A stretch of DNA of 64,000 nucleotides from Bacillota bacterium (GCA_023415775.1 JAEZJM010000018.1:72814-136813); one strand, 5' to 3'; positions 1 through 8,970 are shown, numbered from the stretch's first letter. Translations and numbers: made by a program. The notes: generated from the letters alone by a model not told the origin.

Positions 1-1285
1 GGAATACAGCGATTTCCTGAGTGCAGGGCGATCTCAAATCTTCCTTGATATATGCTAAATCTGCATCTCCCATTGATTCCCTGGCCTTAGCAAGCACTTC
101 TTCCTTGTACTTTTCAAGTTCCAAGGTTTCGTCGATATGACTGATTTTCAAATTGTGACTGTCGCTGAGCATAAATTTCAGGTGATGAGCGGGATCAGTC
201 GTGGTAAGGTGTACTTTCACACCTTTTTCTACCAAGCCGACGGCAATTGCTGCCGCTAATGTGCTCTTGCCCACACCGCCTTTACCCATTGTAAAGATGA
301 CTTTTTTACGGGTAGAATAAGCATCTTCGATCAATGCGCCCAAAGTCTGTACCTTGTTTATTTTTGCGACATATTCTTTTTCATCTACGGAATCATCGGT
401 TAACATTCGGCGTATATTCTTTACTCCATAGACATTGTAAGCACGAAGGGGAACATAGTAGGTTGTGATGTTACGCAAATAGTCAGGCATATCATGAAAG
501 GCCTGCTGCTGCTTATTATATAAACTTAGCGCTATTTCATCCTCTGTTGTATCTAGCTCAAGAACGCCGTTTATAATCATTGTTTGATTATTAACGCCAA
601 GATCTTTCAGTTCTTCCGACGCCCGTTTGGCTTCCAGTAACGGAGTTTTTTCCGGCCTTGCTACCAATATAACTGTTGTCGTAGTTGGATCAGCCAGTGT
701 CTCAACCGCATTGATATACATCTGCTTGTTGGCTTCTAGTCCGGATAGCTGCCCCAGGCAAGACGCCCCATGGGTGTTTTCGCTGATAAAGTTACTCCAC
801 GCCGAGGGGAGCTGCAGCATTCTGAGGGTGTGGCCAGTGGGAGCTGTGTCAAATATGACATGGTCGTACTTGACCTTGATGTTTTCGTCCGTTAGATAAT
901 GCGAAAATTCATTGAAGGCCGCAATTTCTACTGTACACGACCCGGACAACTGTTCTTCCATGTTTACGATTGCCGCATCTGGCAACAACCCTTTGTACGG
1001 CCCGATTACTTTCTCTTTATATGCCTGCGCCGCCTCGATAGGGTCCAGGTTGACTACGGTAAGGTTTGGCACTTCAGGTATAGGTGTACCTTTGTTATCA
1101 AGTTCTACCCCGAATACGTCTTGCAAGTTCGAAGCAGGATCGGTACTGATCAGCATGACGTTTTTTCCACTATCGGCCAAGTTAACCGCTGTTGCACACG
1201 CTACCGATGTTTTGCCAACGCCACCTTTACCGGTAAAAAAGAAATACTTTGTAAGTTCTATACTGGAAGGATTATAGGGTTGCAT
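1..1285 (-). CDS. arsA: Arsenite-transporting ATPase ArsA (C-terminal end outside window)
   Basis: This is the cytosolic ATPase that energises arsenite efflux through the membrane pump and accepts As(III) from ArsD. Reading back from 1285, about 428 codons stay open to the window edge, so the 3' end is missing. Two P-loops are visible, GKGGVGKTS near residue 19 and MGKGGVGKSTLA in the second half, showing the duplicated A1/A2 ATPase architecture. The family signature DTAPTGHTLRML is present. Metal-binding cysteines appear in SGSCTVEIAAF in the first half and RSPCTQEIAVF in the second. I chose ATG 1285 because AGAAGGA precedes it; an in-frame ATG at 1306 has no good ribosome binding site. It lies 22 bases after arsD, as the last visible gene of arsC-arsR-acr3-arsD-arsA. 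The family assignment is secure. Confidence 0.95.
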   Translation of the reverse strand, partial: MQPYNPSSIELTKYFFFTGKGGVGKTSVACATAVNLADSGKNVMLISTDPASNLQDVFGVELDNKGTPIPEVPNLTVVNLDPIEAAQAYKEKVIGPYKGLLPDAAIVNMEEQLSGSCTVEIAAFNEFSHYLTDENIKVKYDHVIFDTAPTGHTLRMLQLPSAWSNFISENTHGASCLGQLSGLEANKQMYINAVETLADPTTTTVILVARPEKTPLLEAKRASEELKDLGVNNQTMIINGVLELDTTEDEIALSLYNKQQQAFHDMPDYLRNITTYYVPLRAYNVYGVKNIRRMLTDDSVDEKEYVAKINKVQTLGALIEDAYSTRKKVIFTMGKGGVGKSTLAAAIAVGLVEKGVKVHLTTTDPAHHLKFMLSDSHNLKISHIDETLELEKYKEEVLAKARESMGDADLAYIKEDLRSPCTQEIAVF

Positions 1286-1307
1286 TGGCAGTCCTTCTTT
1301 TTGCATG

Positions 1308-1661
1308 TTAACAGCACCCACCATCACAGCAGCACCCGCTTTTTTTAGGCTTATTGTCTATCGCTATCCCGGTCCACTCGGCAAACTCTTCATTCGTAGG
1401 ATATCCTTTGGTTTTGGCCACCTGGCCATCAACTAACGTAATCGGTAATATTTCAGTACCATTTTGTTTTATATAATCATTGATCAGCTGGTTTTCCACA
1501 AAGGCACTGGGCTGACCGGAAAGATTAAACCGGCTAATATCTGCTCCGTTTTGTTTAAGATTGTCAATAACAGTAGCTACCCTTAGAAGCTCCTTGTCAA
1601 CACTTGCTCCGCATACACCCGTAGAGCAACACATGGCCGGATCATAAATCTCGATTTTCAT
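1308..1661 (-). CDS. arsD: Arsenite metallochaperone ArsD
   Basis: ArsD is a small cytosolic protein that carries arsenite to ArsA and can act as a weak co-repressor of ars operons. The 117-residue protein is the usual family length. It has the N-terminal pair in PAMCCSTGVCG, whose cysteines form the As(III) site (Cys12, Cys13 and Cys18 in characterised ArsD). It ends in the vicinal cysteine motif CCCDGGCC. The start at 1661 follows AAAGGAGG. It sits between acr3 and arsA, the standard ArsD-ArsA pairing. Confidence 0.95.
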   Translation of the reverse strand: MKIEIYDPAMCCSTGVCGASVDKELLRVATVIDNLKQNGADISRFNLSGQPSAFVENQLINDYIKQNGTEILPITLVDGQVAKTKGYPTNEEFAEWTGIAIDNKPKKSGCCCDGGCC

Positions 1662-1690
1662 GCATTTTCCTCCTTTTTGGTTCTACCGAA

Positions 1691-2776
<1,086 letters not shown>

Positions 2777-2779
2777 TGT

Positions 2780-3079
2780 CTACTCCTCCTCGCCACATCT
2801 TCTAGGCTCGATTGGCCCACTGACATTTAATTCACCCAGCACATCCATCATTTGTCCGATGCGCTCAACATTCAGGCGATAATAGACCCATTTACCATCC
2901 TTACGGTCTGTCACCAGCCCGGCATACTTGAGGACTTTCAGATGATGAGAAACGGTAGGCTGGGAAAGCTTAAATGTGTCCAGTATGTCACAAACACAAA
3001 GCTCCCTGCCTACAAGCCTTCTGACAATCTCAAGCCTAACCGGGTCGCCCAAAGCCTTTAAAGCATCGATCACGTTCAT
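2780..3079 (-). CDS. arsR: Arsenic-responsive repressor ArsR
   Basis: A 99-residue SmtB/ArsR winged-helix repressor that releases ars DNA when it binds As(III). The inducer site ELCVCD (Cys28, Cys30) sits at the start of the recognition region. The helix-turn-helix is LSQPTVSHHLKVLKYAGLV. The start codon overlaps the arsC stop (ATGA at 3076-3079), so the two genes are translationally coupled. The probable operator is the inverted repeat at 3525-3552 upstream of arsC, which would place the whole operon under autoregulation. Confidence 0.96.
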   Translation of the reverse strand: MNVIDALKALGDPVRLEIVRRLVGRELCVCDILDTFKLSQPTVSHHLKVLKYAGLVTDRKDGKWVYYRLNVERIGQMMDVLGELNVSGPIEPRRCGEEE

Positions 3080-3498
3080 GATTTAGCCCCTCCTGTATCA
3101 CCGAAAGTTCGCATTAGCCACTCTTCTATCTCATCCCTCACTGTCCGGACGCCGGCCATAATCTCTAAGCGCGACGGATCGGAAAAACTGTGATGCACCA
3201 TCTTTTTCGCTCCCGGGAAAATAGGACAGGCCTCCCGGGCGTTGTCGCAGACGGTAACGACATAGTCGAACTGCTCACCTGCAACCTCGTCTACGCTTTT
3301 TGACCGGTGGGAGGAAAGATCGATCCCAACCTCGACCATCGCCTTGCCCACATACGGATTAACCCTGGTTGCTACGGTGCCCGCGCTAAACGACTCATAC
3401 TTGTCGCCGCAAAGTGCCCTCAGGGAACCATCGGCCATCTGGGACCTGGAGGAATTATGCGTGCACAGAAACAGAACTTTCTTTTTGGCTGTTGGCAT
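3076..3498 (-). CDS. arsC: Thioredoxin-coupled arsenate reductase ArsC
   Basis: This cytosolic enzyme reduces arsenate to arsenite so that Acr3 can export it. The fold is that of low-molecular-weight protein tyrosine phosphatase. The P-loop CTHNSSRSQ starts at Cys12, and the two relay cysteines are Cys84 and Cys91 in VCDNAREACPIF. This matches the three-cysteine thioredoxin-coupled class (Cys10/82/89 in S. aureus ArsC) rather than the glutaredoxin class. The length of 140 residues is typical. It is the first gene of the ars operon, with AGGAGAGGG upstream of ATG 3498. Confidence 0.95.
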   Translation of the reverse strand: MPTAKKKVLFLCTHNSSRSQMADGSLRALCGDKYESFSAGTVATRVNPYVGKAMVEVGIDLSSHRSKSVDEVAGEQFDYVVTVCDNAREACPIFPGAKKMVHHSFSDPSRLEIMAGVRTVRDEIEEWLMRTFGDTGGAKS

Positions 3499-3524
3499 TA
3501 ACCCTCTCCTTTGGTATTATTATT

Positions 3525-3552
3525 ATATAGATATGCATCGATTTATCTATAT
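3525..3552. promoter_or_regulatory. Candidate ArsR operator in the divergent ars/radical-SAM promoter region
   Basis: A perfect 9-base inverted repeat, ATATAGATA (3525-3533) and TATCTATAT (3544-3552), is separated by 10 bases. It lies 27 bases upstream of the arsC start and about 55 bases upstream of the divergent radical SAM gene. An AT-rich dyad of this size in front of an ArsR-containing operon fits an ArsR site. It could control both directions. Confidence 0.6.
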
Positions 3553-3606
3553 GTTACTCCAAACCGATATGTCGGTCAACCGTTTTAATGTTCAGGAGGA
3601 GCGCAT

Positions 3607-4695
3607 GTGAATAATTATCGCTTTAGCACAGGCAACGAGATTATCGAACTACCGCTACAGCCTGACGTACGAAAAGTTTATCTTGAGATAACAACCGAAT
3701 GCAATTTCTCCTGTGTAACCTGTATCCGTCACTCCTGGTCGGACCGAATCGGGGCAATGGCTGACACAACATTTGCCGGGATTATGGCCAGTCTGGAAGA
3801 TTTGCCCCAGGTCGAAACGATCCATTTCGGCGGCTTCGGCGAGCCGCTGACCCATCCTCGCATCCTCGACATGCTAGCGGTTTGCAAGAGAGCAGGCTCC
3901 AAGGTGGAAATGATAACAAACGGATCATTGCTCACCGCTGATATTTCCAGAAACCTTATCGATATTCCTCTTGATTGGCTGTACGTCTCTCTCGACGGCC
4001 CCAGCGCAGAGTGCTTCGGAAAAGTCCGCCCCGGCGCCGATTATGACGCAGTAATCGAGAACGTTGCCGGGTTACAACAGTTAAAAAAGGCGAGTGGCAG
4101 AAAACTGCCCCGCCTAGGTATCGAGTTCGTGGCCACCAAAACTAATTTCGCCTCCCTGCCCGCCATGCGGCGCACCGTAGATGCCCTGGGAGCCGAAAAA
4201 TTCATCGTCACTAATATTCTGCCTTACCACGCCAGCATGAAAGACGAGATACTATACGACAAAGACGTCAGCCTGGACGGCTTCGGCCACGAATCGGTGC
4301 TGCTCGCCTCGAAGATCTCGCCGAACATGAAGCTCAGAACCCTTCGCAACTGCAAATTCGTCAACGACAAGGCGATTGCGGTAACCGAGGACGGAGGTGT
4401 CTGCCCATGCTACGCCTACATGCACAACTACAAGTGCTATATCCTCGGCCGTGAAAAGGAGATTCACGCCCACCACTTCGGCAACGTCAACGAACGTTCG
4501 CTGGCCGATATCTGGACCGACCCTAAGTTCGCCGTGTTCCGGTGGATCGTCCGCAATTCCCAGTACCCTTCCTGTACCGACTGCCGCCAGGTAGACGGGT
4601 GCAGGATGGCCGACAGCAACGAGGCCGACTGCTGGGGCAACCAGCCGTCCTGCGGCGATTGCCTATGGGCGCGCGAACTCATCGCCTGCCCCTAG
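3607..4695 (+). CDS. Radical SAM protein with SPASM-like cysteine-rich C-terminus
   Basis: A 362-residue radical SAM enzyme. The SAM-binding [4Fe-4S] motif is CNFSCVTC (Cys32, Cys36, Cys39), followed by the glycine-rich FGGFGEPL. The C-terminal third has many cysteines (CPCYAYM, CTDCRQVDGC, ADCWGNQPSCGDC), as in SPASM/twitch domains that hold auxiliary clusters. The N-terminal wording EITTECNFSCVTCIRHSWSD resembles the group annotated as maturases for tungsten-cofactor oxidoreductases, but no such oxidoreductase lies in this window, so the substrate is unknown. It starts with GTG after AGGAGGAGC. It is divergent from arsC and shares its promoter region with it, so an arsenic link is possible but unproven. 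Confidence 0.8.
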   Translation: MNNYRFSTGNEIIELPLQPDVRKVYLEITTECNFSCVTCIRHSWSDRIGAMADTTFAGIMASLEDLPQVETIHFGGFGEPLTHPRILDMLAVCKRAGSKVEMITNGSLLTADISRNLIDIPLDWLYVSLDGPSAECFGKVRPGADYDAVIENVAGLQQLKKASGRKLPRLGIEFVATKTNFASLPAMRRTVDALGAEKFIVTNILPYHASMKDEILYDKDVSLDGFGHESVLLASKISPNMKLRTLRNCKFVNDKAIAVTEDGGVCPCYAYMHNYKCYILGREKEIHAHHFGNVNERSLADIWTDPKFAVFRWIVRNSQYPSCTDCRQVDGCRMADSNEADCWGNQPSCGDCLWARELIACP

Positions 4696-4716
4696 AAAGC
4701 GTAAAGGAGTACGCCG

Positions 4717-5346
4717 ATGCCTGACGATGCCTTGGATTTCGACCAGATATACGCCGAGCACCGCCCGATGATCCGCCGCTACCTGACACGGCTGGCCGGA
4801 GAGAACGAAGCCGACGACCTAACCCAGGAAACCTTCATCAGGGTGAACCAGGGCTTAGACACGTTCAAAGGCCAGTCCAGCATTTCCACCTGGATATATC
4901 AGATAGCCACAAATGCGGCCGCTGACAGGTTGCGCAGCCGCGCCTTCAGACAAGCGGCCTCCACCGTTTACTGCGCCGATAACGACCAAAACCCAGGCCA
5001 TGCATGCGCAAGCCCGCCGCCTTCCACCGAAGACCAACTGGTCCGTAAGGAAATGAACCAATGTATCCAGAGCTATGTCGGTTTCCTCCCCGGCAATTAT
5101 CGGACCGTCTTAATCCTCAGCGAAATGGAAGGGTTAAGGAACAGCGAGATCGCCGCCATTCTCGGATTGAGCTTAAGCACAGTAAAGATAAGGCTTCATC
5201 GCGCCAGGGAAAAACTCCGGCAGGAGCTAGCAGCCAACTGCATCTTCTACCGCACTGACTGCAACCAGCTAGCCTGCGAACCCAAGGGACCGGTAATAAG
5301 AAATGCCAAACCACTCGCCCTGAGAAAAACGCCGCTCAAAAAATGA
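4717..5346 (+). CDS. ECF-type RNA polymerase sigma factor with cysteine-rich C-terminal tail
   Basis: A 209-residue group IV sigma-70 factor. Region 2 is seen in DDLTQETFIRV and region 4 in LSEMEGLRNSEIAAILGLSLSTVKIRLHRAREKL (the helix-turn-helix). After region 4 there is an extension with three cysteines, NCIFYRTDC and NQLAC (Cys175, Cys182, Cys187), which ordinary ECF factors lack. It starts 21 bases after the radical SAM gene, preceded by AAAGGAG. No anti-sigma gene follows; the next genes are a CMD-domain and a DGC-domain protein. The tail could be a built-in metal or redox sensor; that is inference. Confidence 0.9.
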   Translation: MPDDALDFDQIYAEHRPMIRRYLTRLAGENEADDLTQETFIRVNQGLDTFKGQSSISTWIYQIATNAAADRLRSRAFRQAASTVYCADNDQNPGHACASPPPSTEDQLVRKEMNQCIQSYVGFLPGNYRTVLILSEMEGLRNSEIAAILGLSLSTVKIRLHRAREKLRQELAANCIFYRTDCNQLACEPKGPVIRNAKPLALRKTPLKK

Positions 5347-5357
5347 GCGGCGTTTTT
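5325..5357 (+). terminator. Rho-independent terminator after the ECF sigma gene
   Basis: A 14-base perfect stem (5325-5338 with 5344-5357) with a 5-base A loop ends in a run of T. The sigma-factor stop codon lies inside the structure. It separates the radical SAM/sigma transcript from the CMD/DGC genes, which therefore probably have their own promoter. Confidence 0.85.
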
Positions 5358-5371
5358 ATTTCTTAGCGTAT

Positions 5372-5400
5372 CCTTTTAGCGGCAATTTTCGTCTAAAAGG
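5372..5400. promoter_or_regulatory. Inverted repeat in front of the CMD-domain gene
   Basis: The perfect 8-base repeat CCTTTTAG (5372-5379) and CTAAAAGG (5393-5400) flanks 13 bases. It ends just before the AAGGAGGTG ribosome binding site of the gene at 5421. It could be an operator or an mRNA hairpin over the leader. Confidence 0.4.
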
Positions 5401-5420
5401 GTGAAGGAGGTGAAAAGAAA

Positions 5421-5684
5421 ATGTCTTTAGGTGCTAAAACGATCGCCATGATTTCCGTCGGAGCCTCGGTGGCCGCCAACTGCCACCCCTGCCTGGAGTA
5501 CCATACAGCCAGGGCCCGCGAAGTTGGCCTGACCGATCAGGAAATTAAAGCTGCCGCTGAAATCGGCAAAGCAGTAAAAGATGGCGCCGGCAAGTCGATG
5601 GAAAAGCTTATCGCCAAACTATTGGCCGAAAACCCTGCGCCGCCTCAACCGGGCTGTAGTTCAGGCTGTGGCTGCGCGCAATAG
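5421..5684 (+). CDS. Carboxymuconolactone decarboxylase (CMD)/AhpD-like protein
   Basis: An 87-residue small CMD-fold protein. The redox motif CHPCLEYH (Cys21, Cys24, His28) matches the CxxC-His arrangement of AhpD-type disulfide reductases. The C-terminus ends in CSSGCGCAQ, a possible metal-binding tail. AGGAGGTG precedes ATG 5421. It lies between an ECF sigma gene and a DGC-domain gene. ECF genes are often neighbours of CMD proteins. A peroxidase or thiol-disulfide role is a family-level guess. Confidence 0.85.
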   Translation: MSLGAKTIAMISVGASVAANCHPCLEYHTARAREVGLTDQEIKAAAEIGKAVKDGAGKSMEKLIAKLLAENPAPPQPGCSSGCGCAQ

Positions 5685-5711
5685 CAGCAACTAAGTTTTA
5701 GGAGGAAAAAA

Positions 5712-6188
5712 ATGTCTGGATGTTGTACATCATCGTGCGTCACGGGGCGAATATGCCCCGATGGGCAACGCTACGCGAAAAAACAGATGTCTCTACCACC
5801 CAAGAAAGCCGTTATCGCCTGTGAAGGAGCTTGCATCAAAGGTGAAGTTGCCCGCTCGGCCGCTAACCTGCTTGCTTACCGTCTTGAGGCGGATAAAACT
5901 GTCCGTATCTGCTTGGGCGATGCCGCAACCGGCGATTCCGGCATGACCGAACTGGTCAAAAGGGCACCGGAAGTCGTAGCCATCGAAGGGTGTCCCCTCT
6001 GTTGCGGACTTACAATGCTGAGGTCGCGAATTCCCGATCTTGCGGCAACCGTTATCGACGCCAGCAAACTGTATTCTTTCGACCGAGACGCCAATTTTGA
6101 AATCTTCGACCTCCCGAGAGAGCAAATTGAAGATTACGCCCGTACCGTTGCCGACCACGCCGTCAAGAAGTGCTTCGACCAAAACTAG
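5712..6188 (+). CDS. DGC-domain putative zinc-binding protein
   Basis: A 158-residue protein of the DGC domain family (PF08859), whose function is unknown. It is rich in cysteine: an N-terminal MSGCCTSSC, then CEGACIKG near residue 40 and EGCPLCCGL near residue 95. These paired cysteines suggest a bound metal or thiolate cofactor. The start follows TAGGAGGAAAAAA. It is 28 bases after the CMD gene and is probably co-transcribed. Family members do occur beside arsenic genes, which fits the neighbourhood. Confidence 0.8.
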   Translation: MSGCCTSSCVTGRICPDGQRYAKKQMSLPPKKAVIACEGACIKGEVARSAANLLAYRLEADKTVRICLGDAATGDSGMTELVKRAPEVVAIEGCPLCCGLTMLRSRIPDLAATVIDASKLYSFDRDANFEIFDLPREQIEDYARTVADHAVKKCFDQN

Positions 6189-6234
6189 AGTCGCATACGA
6201 ACTCTGGACCCTAACTGACGAAAGGAGACTCACT

Positions 6235-6465
6235 ATGTGTTGCACCGGCCCGCTGTGGGGCGGGTGGAGTGGCTGGGGAATGCCGTGGATAATGTTCCTC
6301 GTGCCAATATTGATACTCGTCTTTATGTTTTTGGTCTGTCGTTACTTCAGGCCCAGGTTCACCTACTGGTGCGGCCACCAACCGATGCCAGGCGGCCAAT
6401 GGGCTGAAGAAGTCCGCATTTTGCGCCAAGAAATGGACGAATTGCGTAAAAGCATTAGGATATAG
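6235..6465 (+). CDS. Small membrane protein of unknown function
   Basis: A 76-residue product with a Gly/Trp-rich N-terminus (WGGWSGWGMPW), one strong transmembrane segment (MFLVPILILVFMFLVCRYF) and a charged amphipathic C-terminal helix ending RQEMDELRKSIRI. I chose ATG 6235 because GAAAGGAG sits just upstream; a longer open frame from 6040 overlaps the DGC gene in another frame and is not credible. It is probably the last gene of the CMD-DGC operon. I do not recognise a family. Confidence 0.7.
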   Translation: MCCTGPLWGGWSGWGMPWIMFLVPILILVFMFLVCRYFRPRFTYWCGHQPMPGGQWAEEVRILRQEMDELRKSIRI

Positions 6466-6487
6466 TAGATTAGCTAGCGAATGAAGA

Positions 6488-6508
6488 AAGACTGCCTACG
6501 GCAGTCTT
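6488..6508 (+). terminator. Terminator hairpin after the small membrane protein gene
   Basis: AAGACTGCC (6488-6496) pairs with GGCAGTCTT (6500-6508) across a 3-base loop and is followed by a T-rich stretch. It would end the plus-strand CMD-DGC transcript. Confidence 0.7.
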
Positions 6509-6627
6509 CTCATTTCTTACTTATCCGGTCGCAAACAATAAGTGCCGGTTTGCGAGGAACCGCACAGGGCCGTTGAGCCATTTCTGCGCTGGCAGGAAAT
6601 AGCCCATTTCTCTGACAAAGGCTGATA

Positions 6628-7371
6628 CTATTTTAATGTCTTGTATCCGCCATCCACGAAAATCGTTTCGCCATTTATGTACGCGGCCATATCTGACAAT
6701 AAGAAGAGTACGACGCTTGAAATGTCCTCCGGTTGTCCAAGCCTTTTTAAAGGAATCAAGTCTTCGGACTGTTTTCTAATCTCGGGCTTATCAAACGCCG
6801 CAGCAGTCATCCCCGTATAGATGAAACCAGGCGCGACTGAATTGACGCGAATATTGCTGTTTGCCAGATCCAACGACATCGCAGCTGTTAGCGCTACTAC
6901 CCCTGCTTTCGAAGCGGCATAGCTCGCCATATTTGGCCTGAAAATCCGGGACCGCAAGCAACTTATATTAACTATTCTCCCGGCGACGTTATTTTTAATC
7001 ATTTCTTTTGAAACGTACTTCGATAATAAGAATGTCCCCGTAAGATTTGTTCCGATTACTCTGTTCCAATCATCTACGGTTTGCTCATAAAAAGGCTTTG
7101 CCTTTGCAAATACTCCGGCGCAGTTTACAAGACCGAAAATTCGCATAGCGGCAAGCTTTTCGACAGCCGCCTGAATATCGCTTTCGTTACTAACATCGAC
7201 GACATGGTGCATATACCGTGCGGTGTTTATCGTCGCCCCAGCAGTATCAAATCCAACTACCGTTGCTCCGTGTTCCAGTAAAGTAACTGCACACGCTTTG
7301 CCAATACCTGAACTGGCCCCCGATACTATAATCATCTTACCATCAAAGTCAAGCATTCCATCCTGAGACAT
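6628..7371 (-). CDS. SDR-family oxidoreductase (FabG-like)
   Basis: A classical short-chain dehydrogenase/reductase of 247 residues. The Rossmann motif is VSGASSGIGKA, followed by NCAG, a serine in NISC and the catalytic YAASK. The C-terminus has INGETIFVDGGYK, typical of 3-oxoacyl reductase and sugar-dehydrogenase SDRs; the substrate cannot be read from the sequence. I use ATG 7371 because AGGAGGTAG lies just upstream; the frame remains open to 7443, but that overlaps the MarR gene. It starts 4 bases after the marR-like gene, so the two form an operon. Confidence 0.88.
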   Translation of the reverse strand: MSQDGMLDFDGKMIIVSGASSGIGKACAVTLLEHGATVVGFDTAGATINTARYMHHVVDVSNESDIQAAVEKLAAMRIFGLVNCAGVFAKAKPFYEQTVDDWNRVIGTNLTGTFLLSKYVSKEMIKNNVAGRIVNISCLRSRIFRPNMASYAASKAGVVALTAAMSLDLANSNIRVNSVAPGFIYTGMTAAAFDKPEIRKQSEDLIPLKRLGQPEDISSVVLFLLSDMAAYINGETIFVDGGYKTLK

Positions 7372-7375
7372 TATT

Positions 7376-7879
7376 CTACCTCCTGTTTTTGATGTTCTGT
7401 TTTGATTTACCTTTCGCTTCACAACACGAAGATGCTTCTTCATCCAGGAGCACCGGGGTTAATGCCGAGACGAATAACTCTAAGCCCTCAGCAACAATCG
7501 GCAATTTCGATTGAGGAATGCTCGCTAGAACTTCACCGTAGTAACGGTTCATACCAACGTTAATTTTGTTTAATCGATTAACGCCCTCTTCGGTTAGGCT
7601 CAACAGTGACACTCTTCGGTCATCAGTGCTTGGCTCTCGAATAACCAACCCGGCCCTTTCCAGGTTATCAACGTTCCTCGTCGCCGTGCTAGCGTCTAGG
7701 TTTAGTCTTTCTGCCAGGCGAGCTATTGGTATCCTTTTTGCTGCACCGATTTCGATAATGGCGTGACACTGGCCCATCGTAAGTCCGTAACAGCCCGCGC
7801 CGCTTTTATGCAAGAACCCTAACCTTCTTATCATGACCCTTAGCATTTCGCGAAGTGAATCTGCGTCGAGTTCCTTCAT
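7376..7879 (-). CDS. MarR-family transcriptional regulator
   Basis: A winged-helix MarR regulator of about 167 residues. The recognition part is ARLAERLNLDASTATRNVDNLERAGLV, followed by the wing STDDRRVSLLSLTEEG. Such proteins are cytosolic dimers that release DNA upon binding small aromatic or phenolic ligands. The ATG at 7879 has GAGGTGG five bases upstream; a GTG at 7888 is inside that ribosome binding site and less likely. It is followed directly by the SDR gene, its probable target. The C-terminus EEASSCCEAKGK has a Cys-Cys pair that might respond to thiol stress (inference). Confidence 0.88.
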   Translation of the reverse strand: MKELDADSLREMLRVMIRRLGFLHKSGAGCYGLTMGQCHAIIEIGAAKRIPIARLAERLNLDASTATRNVDNLERAGLVIREPSTDDRRVSLLSLTEEGVNRLNKINVGMNRYYGEVLASIPQSKLPIVAEGLELFVSALTPVLLDEEASSCCEAKGKSKQNIKNRR

Positions 7880-8025
7880 ACATACCACCTCAATGAATTA
7901 TTAAATATATTGTACTTTACACATATTGTATTATGCAAGTATTTGTTGAAAAAAGTGTTGGGCAAAGCAGATCACTTCCAACATCGTTTGCGCGTGGTAT
8001 AAGGTATTGACAACAACACAGTGCC

Positions 8026-8054
8026 AAAAAGGCTGCCAAAATGGCAGCCTTTTT
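8026..8054 (-). terminator. Bidirectional-looking terminator
   Basis: A 13-base perfect stem (8026-8038 with 8042-8054, AAAAAGGCTGCCA and its complement) has a 3-base loop and T runs on either strand. It lies 6 bases after the stop of the minus-strand gene ending at 8060. Confidence 0.85.
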
Positions 8055-8059
8055 CCCGC

Positions 8060-8569
8060 TCATAAACTGAACTTACAAACTTGGGGGTAGCGGTCTTCCT
8101 GTTTCCATACAGTTCGCGGTGAAGGAATTGACATCTCCCTAGCGCTGAGGAAATCAACGTAAGCCCGCAGTCGCCTGGTTTGGGCCGACGCATACAGGCA
8201 CATAGGCAGCTCGCTCACTAATCTATCCATTACCGCCAGCGTGTTTTTCAACAACATCAGTGAACCCAAGTTTTGCTTGCAAGAAACGCGAACAGTCTTT
8301 ATCCACGCGGGAAATCTATCGTCGCATAAGGAATAGCCCAGTCTGGTCAGATTCTCGCTGACGTAGTCAACGTGGTTTTGCAGTTCGGCCTTGATGACGA
8401 CGCTATAGACGGTTGAGCCGGCCGTACTTCCATCCTCCAGCAACGCTTTTACCGTGTCGGGTCGACCGGGGCAGCCGGCACGGAAGTTAGACGACCTGGA
8501 GAAGAAAACAGGATTTTCGAAAAAAGTCTTGCCCAACTCCTCGAACCGGTATTGCTTGTATTTGATCAC
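8060..8569 (-). CDS. Hypothetical protein
   Basis: A protein of about 169 residues that I do not recognise. It has no signal peptide or membrane segment and is mixed alpha/beta in character, with stretches such as KAELQNHVDYVSENLTRLGYSL and scattered cysteines. GGAGGTGG lies at 8580-8587. The frame opens at ATG 8590, but that places the ribosome binding site inside the gene, so GTG 8569 (or TTG 8575) is the likelier start. It is a single gene between tatA and the SDR pair, with its own terminator downstream. Confidence 0.65.
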   Translation of the reverse strand: MIKYKQYRFEELGKTFFENPVFFSRSSNFRAGCPGRPDTVKALLEDGSTAGSTVYSVVIKAELQNHVDYVSENLTRLGYSLCDDRFPAWIKTVRVSCKQNLGSLMLLKNTLAVMDRLVSELPMCLYASAQTRRLRAYVDFLSAREMSIPSPRTVWKQEDRYPQVCKFSL

Positions 8570-8620
8570 ATTCAATCCGCCACCTCCCATGTAAGATCGC
8601 CGTCACAGCATCCTAATTCG

Positions 8621-8809
8621 TCACTGCTTTCTTTCACCGCTGCCGGATACGATTTGCTGAGGCTCTTTTTCCTGGCCCGACATTGCGGTTTTAAACTCGC
8701 CTATGCCCTTGCCGATCGCCCTGCCAATCTCAGGCAGTTTACCCGGCCCGAATACGACCAGCGCGATAACCAGTATCAGGATTAACTCCGACATGCCGAG
8801 ATTAAACAT
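8621..8809 (-). CDS. tatA: Sec-independent protein translocase TatA/TatE
   Basis: A 62-residue TatA-type pore protein. It has one N-terminal membrane helix (ELILILVIALVVF), the hinge FGPGKLPEIGRAIGKGIGEFK and a short charged tail, which is the classic TatA layout. AAGGAGG precedes ATG 8809. No tatC is present in the window. Its nearest export substrate here is the twin-arginine molybdoenzyme at 12072-15305, so the placement may be functional, but it is not in the same operon. Confidence 0.93.
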   Translation of the reverse strand: MFNLGMSELILILVIALVVFGPGKLPEIGRAIGKGIGEFKTAMSGQEKEPQQIVSGSGERKQ

Positions 8810-8970
8810 GGTTCTTTACCTCCTTAAAGCGACTGTTCCAATGAAACCCGTAAAGCTTTTCATACTAATTATCCCGCATGGTCGTCGCAGATTCTATCAG
8901 TGTTTTCCCTGCATTTGTGTCAGGGAAATCCCCGACATCGTCGACTCAAGAGCATGAGCCGGAAAAGAAA

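Noticed and set aside
899..1348. Plus-strand open frames over the first 1.3 kb
   Set aside because: They are shadows of arsA on the minus strand, which has both ATPase P-loops and family motifs over this stretch.
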